A stretch of DNA of 64,000 bases from a virus: IMG/VR virus record IMGVR_UViG_3300025000_000005, positions 1-64,000 of that record; one strand, 5' to 3'. A program made the position numbers and the translations under genes. The notes beneath the pieces were generated by a model that was given only the letters and a program-made list of their open reading frames with translations, did not search any database and was not told where the DNA came from. How positions within the stretch are numbered: position 1 is the stretch's first letter; every line of letters starts with the position of its first letter. Below, one piece after another: positions 33,806 to 42,013 of the stretch.

Positions 33806-34383
33806 GACCCCTCCTTTGAACAGGTAAAAGTGTTATTGATTCCCTTCCACGTACCTTCAAACGCTATTCGATAAATCGCTGTTCGGTCCCGGGCATAATC
33901 CTCCAGCATCGCTGGCGTTGTGCCTCTCCAAAAACACACCCTGCTCTGAATCTTCTCACAAAAAGCAACTACTTCAGAACATATCGCCCGAGACCCGATC
34001 CCTATTTTGGATAACCACGGGAAAATAATTGAAGAAAGCCCTAATAGTATCAGTCTGGCTACCGGGTAATGGTCCCCGTCGAACATTTCTTTCGTTTCTT
34101 TGTATGCGGCATCAAAGCTGAGATCCCCGCCGACCGGCTCAACAATCATCACCTTCGCCCCTATATAGTCGTCTATGCCTGCCCGATATTCGCGGGTTTT
34201 CAGCCTGGCCGCAAAAGTATCCCCGAATGGGGTAACGATAATTTCCGCATGCCCATATTCAGCGCGGCTATCGGGTTCCCGGATCTTCTGGCCCGCGATA
34301 ATAACCTTTGCCAGCAGTGAGCTTTTCCAGTCGGTACCGCCCACTCCGGATGTCAGAAGGAAACTGCCCGGTTTAAGTTCCAT
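33802..34383 (-). CDS. YiiX-like permuted NlpC/P60 hydrolase
   Basis: A 193-residue protein. GHAEIIV (His near residue 45) precedes ICSEVVAFC (Cys near 134), the His-before-Cys order of permuted NlpC/P60 papain-like enzymes such as YiiX. A hydrophobic stretch (LILLGLSSIIFPWL) lies between them. Members cut amide or thioester bonds. In a phage it could act on peptidoglycan or lipids. The coupled small exported gene suggests a lysis module. Confidence 0.65.
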   Translation of the reverse strand: MELKPGSFLLTSGVGGTDWKSSLLAKVIIAGQKIREPDSRAEYGHAEIIVTPFGDTFAARLKTREYRAGIDDYIGAKVMIVEPVGGDLSFDAAYKETKEMFDGDHYPVARLILLGLSSIIFPWLSKIGIGSRAICSEVVAFCEKIQSRVCFWRGTTPAMLEDYARDRTAIYRIAFEGTWKGINNTFTCSKEGS

Positions 34384-34485
34384 CGAGTGCAGAGCCTTTC
34401 AATAAAGATTAATTTAAAAATTTATATCATTAAAACTTTATTTGTGTGAAAAAATCAAGCCCAAAATGAGCGGGAATAAAAACAC

Positions 34486-34521
34486 CATGCCAATTTGCCT
34501 GTAAGTGATAGAATTGGCATG
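34486..34521 (-). terminator. Hairpin terminator after the 114-residue fibre-associated gene
   Basis: Perfect 10-bp arms CATGCCAATT and AATTGGCATG enclose 16 bases. On the minus strand GTGTTTTTATT follows, giving a plausible intrinsic terminator 24 bp after the gene at 34545. The rest of the 34384-34544 gap is A/T-rich (34400-34445) and may hold the promoter for the hydrolase genes. Confidence 0.75.
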
Positions 34522-34544
34522 GCGCTCAAATTGGATCGTGGCAT

Positions 34545-34889
34545 TTATGCAGGGTCACTCAGACCGAAAGTCGCCGCGGTAAGCCGGTATATTCCAGCCG
34601 CGCCGTAGACCTCCGCCGTAACATCGTCTCGCGCGATGAGCGCACCACCGGTTAATGCGTTATAGTACCCCACATAATTCACAGTCGCACCCGCCTCAAT
34701 GGCGAACTCCAATGCAGGATCACAATCGCCTGCCACCGACCCGTCAGCAGGCGTCCCCAAAGTAATAGCCTGCCTGGTCGCCAGTTCGGTTCCGGCCGCG
34801 GCAGGGTCCCCATTGCAGGGCGCACAGTGCGTAATCCCGGTTGCTGCAAGCATATTGTTTTTTCCGGTTGCAGTAAATCCCATAGCCAT
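34545..34889 (-). CDS. Fibre-associated small protein, paralogue 1
   Basis: A 114-residue protein behind GAGGTGAT. It is closely related to the 113-residue protein at 52399; both begin M-x-M-G-F-T, contain CxPCNGDP and end with an almost identical 40-residue segment (GYYNALTGGALIARDDV...). It resembles small phage decoration or fibre-cap proteins with a beta-sandwich look. It follows the LamG fibre gene, so it may cap or chaperone it. Confidence 0.7.
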   Translation of the reverse strand: MAMGFTATGKNNMLAATGITHCAPCNGDPAAAGTELATRQAITLGTPADGSVAGDCDPALEFAIEAGATVNYVGYYNALTGGALIARDDVTAEVYGAAGIYRLTAATFGLSDPA

Positions 34890-34915
34890 AATATCACCTC
34901 TTAATTATTAGAATG

Positions 34916-37192
34916 TTATTCCGTAGGAGGCACAATAGCCGCCCGTTTTATTGTCATGACGCCGACCGTCACAGTACTGACGTTCCCTTCACCGTCTATT
35001 ATCTCCGCCTCATGGTGGTATTGCCCGGGAATTAATTCCGTGTCATCAGGCGACAGAGCGATTGATATAACCAAAACCCCGCTATCGTTTGACAGTGTGA
35101 TCCCGCCATCGGCATCCGAGCTTTTAGAAATCACCGGGGACGCTTTAACCGTCAATGCCGCCTGCCACCTCGCCGTAGTGGTTTCGGCATCCAGGTTTTC
35201 GGGAACGGTGATTCGTATTATCTTCGAATCCCCTTGATACATCTCGAAATTTTGGTTTTTTGCTGTCACAGCTATCCCTCCAATTATGGCTATTATCCGA
35301 TCGATGTTGCCAGCAATGTCTACCACCCTATCAATGTTGCCAGTCAAATTGACAATTTGGAGAGCCGTGCCCCATACAGCAGATGTCCCGACCGAAACGA
35401 TATGCCCAACGCCCGAAACACTTGATTGTGCGATCCGTATTGTTTCAGCAACGGCAAGTGCCTGCCCGGTCGCAGTGACGGCAGTCGGTCCGGCGCGGAT
35501 CGGTGTCCCGGAGGATGAGACCGAGGCCGTGGCCGATATAACCGTGTGACCTGATCCGGATGAAGATTGCTCTCCATCCGATTCGACGCTCCCAACAGCG
35601 GTCACATCGGTAGTGGATACGGCAATTTTAAGGCCAAATGTATCCATCACCGATATGGCCGATGCCCCGGTCAGGGCTTCTACGACTTTCAGCCCGTTTG
35701 ACGCGATGTCGCCTACTATGCACAAAATTGACGTCGAGCCACCGAGGATCGCCGTTCCATTGGTGTCTATGGCACCGCTTGCTAATATCTCAGTAGTGCC
35801 ACCATCTACTTTCGACCCCGTTGAGGATAAGGCTCCTACACATTGGACCGATGTTGAGCCGATTCGGATCGATATTCCGGACGACGCGATGGCCCCTGCC
35901 GCGACAATAGTGGTCGATCCTTCGGCAAAAGAATCCTCTTCGATTTTGACGCCAGTTGATTCAACGACACCGATTCCAGATATTGCGCTTTCTGCAACCG
36001 CTATTTTTGCTCCGGTTCCTGAACATGCACTGACAGATTCGACATTTACTTGCCCTACAGATAGCTTTTCGGCAGTGGCGGAGACGGACGCAATGCCAGA
36101 ACTATTAGTATCGTTTACGGATAGTTTTAGTGAATCAGATAATATCGACCCGGTTGATGTAATGGATGTGCTTGATAGTCCTATCTTATCCCCGGAGCCC
36201 GTGACGCCGCCCGTGCCGGAAATGTCCGTGTCGCATTCTGATATTTTTAGTGTTTCCGCAACCGTTAATCCTATTGCGGAAATGTCCGTGCCTGATTCCC
36301 CTGCCTTTGATGCTGTTGCGGAAATCTGCCCGACTGCTGATATCGACGTTTCATCGCTGGAGTGCTTATCTCCAGAGGTAATTAATTCGCCAACGGCCTG
36401 AATGGATGTCTGGCCTTCAGCCGTCTCCCCGCCCCCAGCGCTCGGGAAGAAATAAACCGGCACTGAGCGGGGTTGAACATCGGCATATGGCTGTGAAAAA
36501 TCGGCGGCTATGATATTAGAGGATAGCGCTGAAGGAAAAACTTTGACATAATCTAAGAGGCCTGAAGCATAACCGCCAAAAGCGTTACCAAGATAAAAAG
36601 ATGCAGCGGCGGATTGGCCCGTGGTAAGTCCACCTGTATACGGTGTCGGATCTTGCACGCCGTCTTTATACAGCCGCCACGTTGTGCCATCTCCGGTTAC
36701 AGCAATAGTAAACCAAACGCCCTCGTTCGACCATGTTAAATTATTCCACCTATACCCACCGTTACAGTATACGTCGATTGTTCGGGTGGCATATTGGGTG
36801 TTGTGGGTACAAAACAACCAAGGTGACCCATCGGAAAGAGCGTCAGCCCACTGGAAAAGTCCTTTATCGCCGGACACAGCAGCGGTCGTTTTCCATCGCA
36901 TGATGACGGTTACACCGGCAAGAGTTTTCCCGGATACATCCGCCTTGGCATAATCGTTTGAACCATCGAAATATACGTTTTCGTTTGATCTGATGGGACC
37001 AACAAGGGAAAAGTTGATTAGTTGAGACCCATAATTATGGATTGACGCATTATCGGATGTCTCCCAACACGGAGACAGAACAAGAGGCGGCACAACGCCT
37101 ATCTTTTCATAGTAATCACGTCCGGCATTACGTACAGCCTCATTTGGTCCCCACTGGCGGGGTTTATTTTTTGGAAACGCTTTGATTATCAT
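34916..37192 (-). CDS. LamG-type tail fibre with 20-residue repeats
   Basis: A 758-residue protein. Residues 60-235 form a concanavalin/LamG-like lectin domain (VYFDGSNDYAKADV, WFTIAVTGDGTTWRLYKDG, LDYVKVFPSALSS). Residues 258-600 are Ser/Thr/Gly/Val repeats with Lys at 276, 296, 316, 336, 356, 376, 396 and 416, i.e. a strict 20-residue period. NLTGNIDRVVDIAGNIDR (about 615-632) follows, and the end is an Ig-like domain (YQGDSKIIRITV... to TIKR) similar to baseplate upper proteins. It is probably a receptor-binding fibre or adhesin. The same repeat occurs in the 507-residue protein at 52780. Confidence 0.8.
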   Translation of the reverse strand: MIIKAFPKNKPRQWGPNEAVRNAGRDYYEKIGVVPPLVLSPCWETSDNASIHNYGSQLINFSLVGPIRSNENVYFDGSNDYAKADVSGKTLAGVTVIMRWKTTAAVSGDKGLFQWADALSDGSPWLFCTHNTQYATRTIDVYCNGGYRWNNLTWSNEGVWFTIAVTGDGTTWRLYKDGVQDPTPYTGGLTTGQSAAASFYLGNAFGGYASGLLDYVKVFPSALSSNIIAADFSQPYADVQPRSVPVYFFPSAGGGETAEGQTSIQAVGELITSGDKHSSDETSISAVGQISATASKAGESGTDISAIGLTVAETLKISECDTDISGTGGVTGSGDKIGLSSTSITSTGSILSDSLKLSVNDTNSSGIASVSATAEKLSVGQVNVESVSACSGTGAKIAVAESAISGIGVVESTGVKIEEDSFAEGSTTIVAAGAIASSGISIRIGSTSVQCVGALSSTGSKVDGGTTEILASGAIDTNGTAILGGSTSILCIVGDIASNGLKVVEALTGASAISVMDTFGLKIAVSTTDVTAVGSVESDGEQSSSGSGHTVISATASVSSSGTPIRAGPTAVTATGQALAVAETIRIAQSSVSGVGHIVSVGTSAVWGTALQIVNLTGNIDRVVDIAGNIDRIIAIIGGIAVTAKNQNFEMYQGDSKIIRITVPENLDAETTTARWQAALTVKASPVISKSSDADGGITLSNDSGVLVISIALSPDDTELIPGQYHHEAEIIDGEGNVSTVTVGVMTIKRAAIVPPTE

Positions 37193-37581
37193 TAGCTATC
37201 CGTTATCTTCAGCCCTTCCCATGAGCCGGAGAGGGTTATATCTTGAGCAGCAGAATTGCCATTGTAAACGCCTATTTCAGCGTAATTAAATTTCTCAAGC
37301 CGAACCGTGATTATTTTCGTTGTGCTCACGGTATAAGCAACGCTGTTCAAGTCAATAGCCTGATCACTGTCAGTTGTTCCGCCATCGGCGCTCACCCGGC
37401 ATTTGATAGTTGCGTTACCGTCAGCAGCATTGCCGAACGCTATTGATAGCTGGATGTTCACATAATCAAAAAACGCACCTGCACCCGCGCTGATAGGAGC
37501 CCATCCGGTGACGGTTTTAGCTGGCGTACTGTCATCAAAAGTAAGCGAGTTTCCGCTTGTATGATCAAGAGTAAATGCCAT
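37192..37581 (-). CDS. Small structural protein, beta-rich
   Basis: A 129-residue protein of low charge and beta-strand composition (NSLTFDDSTPAKTVTGW, LSGSWEGLKITDS). Its stop overlaps the fibre start (TAATG). It looks like a head-decoration or fibre-base protein; no family is certain. Confidence 0.6.
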   Translation of the reverse strand: MAFTLDHTSGNSLTFDDSTPAKTVTGWAPISAGAGAFFDYVNIQLSIAFGNAADGNATIKCRVSADGGTTDSDQAIDLNSVAYTVSTTKIITVRLEKFNYAEIGVYNGNSAAQDITLSGSWEGLKITDS

Positions 37582-37904
37582 TATAGATTCCCCTCCACAT
37601 GACTGACGACATCGGCAATGATCTCGTCGATTGACTGCTTGCCAGTTTTTGCCAGCACCGATGTCATATTGATGATGAAAAGCGAAACAATTTCTTGCGC
37701 CTTTCTGAGTAATTCAGCTTTCATCAGCGGATACCAATCAGATGAATCAGCCACCTCACGTTTACCGGAAAAGGAATCAGACCAAAGAACTTGCCCGGTT
37801 CCTGACTCTTCATTGTAATCGTCTGTTGCGATCTGGACGGAAGCAGAAAACGTGATCGTTCCGTTTGAGTATGACCAGTTAGGGCTCACTATTTTTATTT
37901 GCAT
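37581..37904 (-). CDS. Hypothetical structural-region protein
   Basis: A 107-residue protein with an N-terminal beta region (IKIVSPNWSYSNGTITFSASV) and a helical C-terminal half (LLRKAQEIVSLFIINM). It is coupled to its downstream neighbour by overlapping stop and start. Function unknown. Confidence 0.6.
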   Translation of the reverse strand: MQIKIVSPNWSYSNGTITFSASVQIATDDYNEESGTGQVLWSDSFSGKREVADSSDWYPLMKAELLRKAQEIVSLFIINMTSVLAKTGKQSIDEIIADVVSHVEGNL

Positions 37905-38113
37905 TTCATCTCTCCTATCTTCAATTCTCTATCCAAAAGATTCTCCAGCGCTTCCCACGCTTTTTTATTCTCTTTCACCGCCCGATTCGCAATCCGTCCA
38001 GCCCGGTGAAAGAACGACATCACCATGGCCGTTTCGTCAATCGTCTTGACGAGATTTAGGATTTCATATTTTTTGGAGATGTCCAAGCTTTTGCCACACT
38101 CCCAAATTTTCAA
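37895..38113 (-). CDS. Small helical hypothetical protein
   Basis: An open frame of 72 residues from a TTG at 38113; ATG 38026 would give 43 residues. The sequence is helical and basic (FFHRAGRIANRAVKENKKAWEALENLL). No strong ribosome site is seen for the TTG, so the start is unsure. It overlaps the next gene by 10 bp. Confidence 0.45.
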   Translation of the reverse strand: MKIWECGKSLDISKKYEILNLVKTIDETAMVMSFFHRAGRIANRAVKENKKAWEALENLLDRELKIGEMKCK

Positions 38114-38146
38114 AGAACGGTTGTATAAAACTTTTTTTATTTATTA

Positions 38147-38159
38147 CTTTAAATCTTTA
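38147..38159 (-). repeat. Recurrent motif CTTTAAATCTTTA, copy 2
   Basis: Identical to the 27144 copy, between the 553-residue gene and the small helical gene downstream, surrounded by further A/T-rich sequence (38128-38160). Candidate regulatory element. Confidence 0.5.
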
Positions 38160-38184
38160 TGCGAAGGCAAGCGGAAATGCCGCT

Positions 38185-39846
38185 TTAAATGCCTGGCTTT
38201 ATTTCTTCCGGAATCTCGGCATCCTGCATCTTTCGCCATTCGTCCGCAACAAGGCTTGATAATCCATCGGGAATATCGGCTATGTCGTTGAATTTCCAAA
38301 CATCCCCCATTTTGTCTAACCGCCATGCCCATTCGGCGGCCTGAACCTTTGAGGCAATTCCCCTGCCGACAGCCCTACCTGTTGGAAGATGGGTTACCGA
38401 CCACTGAGATCCCCTACCATCCTCCTTATGCACTGCGAAAAGCTCACCATATCGCCACCCCGACACGGTTCTTTTCCCGCCGCCATCGGGATTAGCATCC
38501 CAAGCGGTTGAATACTCATGCTTTTTAAGCTTTATGTTTTTAAAAAAAGCTTCCAGGATCGGGCGGTTTTCGGATCGTTGCTTTTTTACTCGCTCATCAT
38601 GCTCAACCGTTGCGGCAAGCTCTTTGCGTTCAGCCTCTTCTTTTTCGGCCTTGGCCTTTAATTCGCGCTTAAACGGATCGAGAATATTTTTTTTGATTTC
38701 GGGAATCAGATTATCGAGTGCAAAAAAACGGCCATCACGAATATACCGGCCGATATCACCGAGATATCCTTTGGCCGCCGTATATCTCCCGTGTAAAACC
38801 CTGTTTTTTTGCGGGTCAACATAAGGGACATCGTGCATGGTATTGATAATCCCGGCGTATTTCTCGGCGGCTGCATAAAGATGAGCAGGCGCAATTTTTT
38901 TGAACACGGGAATGTTTTTGGAACTTCCGGATACTATGGCATCAACAATCGCATTTACCATTGCCGCATCGGGGGTGACCCCACTGCCGATATCATAGCT
39001 CGGCACAGTCGCGATATCGACCTTATCGTTTTCATCCCACAAGGATGCTCTTCGGATAACATAGCCATAATACCCGACCCCACGGGAAAGAATCAGCGCA
39101 TTATATATTCCGGGCTTTATTTCCATTCGCCCCAGCTCAATGAAATTTTCCTTTTGCGCCCTTTCCGATAATCGATTTTCTGCGCGTTCTCGAAGGTCTT
39201 TTTTACCATCCTCCGTTTCGAACCATTCTATATCCTCTCGCAAACGGTCCTTTCTTTCACGGTCAAGTTTTGATCTCTTAGGCCATAGAGATTGCAGTTC
39301 GGACTTGAAGCCATCAACTATTTTTACGGACTCGGTATAGATTTCCAGCTTAGTCGGTTTTGGTGGGTCTGGAAGCTCTGGCATCGTCTCCAACTTATAG
39401 TCCAAAAGCCCTGCACCGATAAAAGCGCGTTTTATATCATCCACGCTCCCGGCATTTCGGATATCATCACGCCAATAATAACCGGCAGACTCGGCAACCA
39501 ACTGCATAGGCCCATCATCAACCGGAATATCCTCCGGCAGAAACCCCTCAACGAGATCAAAACTTAAAATCAAGTCCGGATTTGCCATCAAAAGCGCATT
39601 GTAAATGTCGGCCGGCGGTGAATTTTGAAGACTTACCGGTTTTCCGGTCATTCCTATAGCCCCAGCCGAGAAGAGCGCCTCAAGGCATCGCATGGCGCCC
39701 ACGCTCCCCATGTCATCAACCGTAACAGGCGCCGGAACGTCCCACTGCGTTTCTTCGGTCCGGATAACGGCGTACCCGGCCGTAGTGGCCACGAAAAACC
39801 GGTATTCACTTTCGGGGTAAATAATATCGTCTTCTAAAAATTGCAT
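38185..39846 (-). CDS. Large hypothetical protein of the antirestriction block
   Basis: A 553-residue protein from ATG 39846, 1 base after the upstream stop; the longer frame upstream has no ribosome site and overlaps the protease gene. The N-terminal part is a mixed fold (YRFFVATTAGYAVIRTEE), the middle contains charged coils (SELQSLWPKRSKLDRERKDR...), and the C-terminal part has YGELFAVHKEDGRGSQWSVTHL. No catalytic motif was recognised. Its neighbours suggest a polyvalent protein injected with the DNA. Confidence 0.6.
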   Translation of the reverse strand: MQFLEDDIIYPESEYRFFVATTAGYAVIRTEETQWDVPAPVTVDDMGSVGAMRCLEALFSAGAIGMTGKPVSLQNSPPADIYNALLMANPDLILSFDLVEGFLPEDIPVDDGPMQLVAESAGYYWRDDIRNAGSVDDIKRAFIGAGLLDYKLETMPELPDPPKPTKLEIYTESVKIVDGFKSELQSLWPKRSKLDRERKDRLREDIEWFETEDGKKDLRERAENRLSERAQKENFIELGRMEIKPGIYNALILSRGVGYYGYVIRRASLWDENDKVDIATVPSYDIGSGVTPDAAMVNAIVDAIVSGSSKNIPVFKKIAPAHLYAAAEKYAGIINTMHDVPYVDPQKNRVLHGRYTAAKGYLGDIGRYIRDGRFFALDNLIPEIKKNILDPFKRELKAKAEKEEAERKELAATVEHDERVKKQRSENRPILEAFFKNIKLKKHEYSTAWDANPDGGGKRTVSGWRYGELFAVHKEDGRGSQWSVTHLPTGRAVGRGIASKVQAAEWAWRLDKMGDVWKFNDIADIPDGLSSLVADEWRKMQDAEIPEEIKPGI

Positions 39847-39847
39847 A

Positions 39848-41668
39848 TTACGCCGCATTCGCCTCCGCACGGGGAAGAAGGGTTGTGTCAATTTCGGGAA
39901 CTCCGCCCTTTTGGGCTTTGTCGATAAAATGATCCTGCAACATTGAGCGCTCTTCGATGTATTGGCGAATGCCATGCGCCCACTGAATAGCGGTATCTCT
40001 ACCATACTGATTATACGAAAAAACAAGCATATACAGCCCCATGCGTAATTCTTTTTGGGACGTGAAAAGCGTTACGAAAGCCCCGTCAAGTATCACCTGA
40101 AACCGGTTATCAGCCCCGAGGCTCGGCTTTGATTTCCAGGAAGATACGGCAATGATGGTTCCAGCTATCTTCTGCTCAATATCAGCACTCTTTTTCTCAA
40201 GCACGGAATAAAAGGCCTCGCTCAATTTCGCCTTTTGTTTTTCATTCTCGATCATCGATTCCTGCTTTGCCAGGACCTCTTTTTCGACGGTCCCAAGTGG
40301 AGCCTTCATGATTCCGAGTATGAGCTGAAAAAGCTCAGAGTCTTTCTCGTAAAGGAAAGCCATTCCGTCCGCGGTCGCAAACTGCTGCATGCCCATGCTG
40401 CACACCTCGGTAACGCCAGAGGAATACCGCTTCCCAACATAGGGATGGAAGAAGTCATCTTCAAAGGCGACCTCTCCACCACGGTAAGCCTTATTGCCGG
40501 TAAGCCGACTCAATTTTACCGGAGGCGCCATCCTCCCGCCCGTCCTTTTATCGAGATATTGATTCGTTGCCGACTTAACCCTGGCATTATTTTCAAGTAT
40601 GTGGCCCATTTCGTGAAATAGTGTCGTTTTCGAAAAGTTCCCGTCCAGGTAGATGGTCCCGGTATCCGAGTTGGCGCATGCCCTGCGATGCCCCTTCGTG
40701 ACGATATTCACTTTCGGTGCCCGGCCGCCGACCAGCCTATAGAACTCGGCCATGTCTTTTTTTAGGGTCTCGACCGGATATCTGATCTTTTTCAGCCTTG
40801 CCTTTGAGCTGGCCGTAATTTCCTGGCTATTCGCCCATGCTTCGGCCTGATCGGCTGTCACGGGAGATGCTGAAAGCACGGTCGCCATTACGGCATCCTT
40901 AAATTCTGCCTTTTCGGCGTCGCTTTTTTCTTTCAGGGCTACAAGGCGCTCTTCCAGCGGCGCCACCTTTTCACGCACCGAAGCGTTAATTCCGGCTTGA
41001 AGGTCATAAAGCTTTTCGAGGAAGGCCTCCATTTTTGGTTTCAGATCCCTCGTTTCCGCCTCTCTCCACGCCCTCAACTCTCTAAGCTTTTCTGTATAAT
41101 TTTCAGATCCAATAGTGATACCAACCGAACGTTCCAAATCGCTGACCTTTTTTCTGTAATCAATCTCGATCGATGTCAACTTGGTGTTCACCTGCTCATA
41201 ATCCGAGTTTTCCCTCAACGCATCAGCCGTCTTGTTGAGCGCCTCTTGGTGCTTGGCGTAAATCTCCTTAATTTCGATAGAAACGGATTCCATTTCCGCC
41301 CGACTTTTTGACTGCAAAATCTTATCGGCACCTTCAATGATTTTCCCTGATTCAAGAAAATGGTCAAAAGTTAATGAGCCCATAGACGCCTTCGGACTCA
41401 ATTCCGATATTTCCCTCAAAACATCTTCACGCTCAACCCCGACAGCTCGATAGGAATTCCCGCCGCGATTGCCTATCGGAATAAGTAGTTCCCACCGTTC
41501 AAGGGGATCATCTGTCGCGCGGGCTTTTTCGAGATGGTCCAATATTGATTTGCCCTCGTTGTAGTGGCTCACCCATGAATCATAGCCGATACCGATATAA
41601 GAGCTAAATACGAGTGCCAATGACTCAAAGGACTGCGCTTCTCTCACCCTGTCGGCAACCGTCACCAT
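39848..41668 (-). CDS. Phage polyvalent protein with HEMGH metallopeptidase domain
   Basis: A 606-residue protein. Residues 100-260 form a long charged coiled coil. A zincin domain follows with GTIYLDGN, LFHEMGHILE (HExxH), and TEVCSMGMQ, whose Glu may be the third zinc ligand. Such peptidase domains occur in phage proteins injected with DNA or attached to the capsid. It lies between the DarA-like and hypothetical large genes. The substrate is unknown. Confidence 0.65.
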   Translation of the reverse strand: MVTVADRVREAQSFESLALVFSSYIGIGYDSWVSHYNEGKSILDHLEKARATDDPLERWELLIPIGNRGGNSYRAVGVEREDVLREISELSPKASMGSLTFDHFLESGKIIEGADKILQSKSRAEMESVSIEIKEIYAKHQEALNKTADALRENSDYEQVNTKLTSIEIDYRKKVSDLERSVGITIGSENYTEKLRELRAWREAETRDLKPKMEAFLEKLYDLQAGINASVREKVAPLEERLVALKEKSDAEKAEFKDAVMATVLSASPVTADQAEAWANSQEITASSKARLKKIRYPVETLKKDMAEFYRLVGGRAPKVNIVTKGHRRACANSDTGTIYLDGNFSKTTLFHEMGHILENNARVKSATNQYLDKRTGGRMAPPVKLSRLTGNKAYRGGEVAFEDDFFHPYVGKRYSSGVTEVCSMGMQQFATADGMAFLYEKDSELFQLILGIMKAPLGTVEKEVLAKQESMIENEKQKAKLSEAFYSVLEKKSADIEQKIAGTIIAVSSWKSKPSLGADNRFQVILDGAFVTLFTSQKELRMGLYMLVFSYNQYGRDTAIQWAHGIRQYIEERSMLQDHFIDKAQKGGVPEIDTTLLPRAEANAA

Positions 41669-41669
41669 A

Positions 41670-41999
41670 TTAAAGGCCCTCTATACGCTTTTCGATATAC
41701 CGGATAGTGGGCGGCTTCACAGGCTCAACATCCTTGATCTCATCCACAATTTCCTTCAGGATGCTCAAAAATCGAATCGGTGTTTCATCGTCAAATTTCC
41801 CGGAGATAAGATCCTTCAACTTCTGGTTTTCATCCCCGGCTCCGGTGTCCAGCTTCTCATCAAGCTGCTTTAAAAGCTCTCCGATCTCGCGCCGAACCGC
41901 GTTTTTCTCTTTAAAACTGAGCGTCCCGGCTTCCAGCTCGCTCAGTTTTGCGCCGATCTGCTTCCGGATCTGGTTTCTTTCCTTGAATGATAAGGCCAT
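41670..41999 (-). CDS. Small coiled protein with an internal repeat
   Basis: A 109-residue charged helical protein. A segment of about 24 residues occurs twice (LSFKERNQIRKQIGAKLSEL and LSFKEKNAVRREIGELLKQL). It probably forms a helical hairpin. It lies between DarA-like and peptidase genes and may link or chaperone them. Confidence 0.6.
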   Translation of the reverse strand: MALSFKERNQIRKQIGAKLSELEAGTLSFKEKNAVRREIGELLKQLDEKLDTGAGDENQKLKDLISGKFDDETPIRFLSILKEIVDEIKDVEPVKPPTIRYIEKRIEGL

Positions 42000-42013
42000 G
42001 GTGCGATTCTCCT

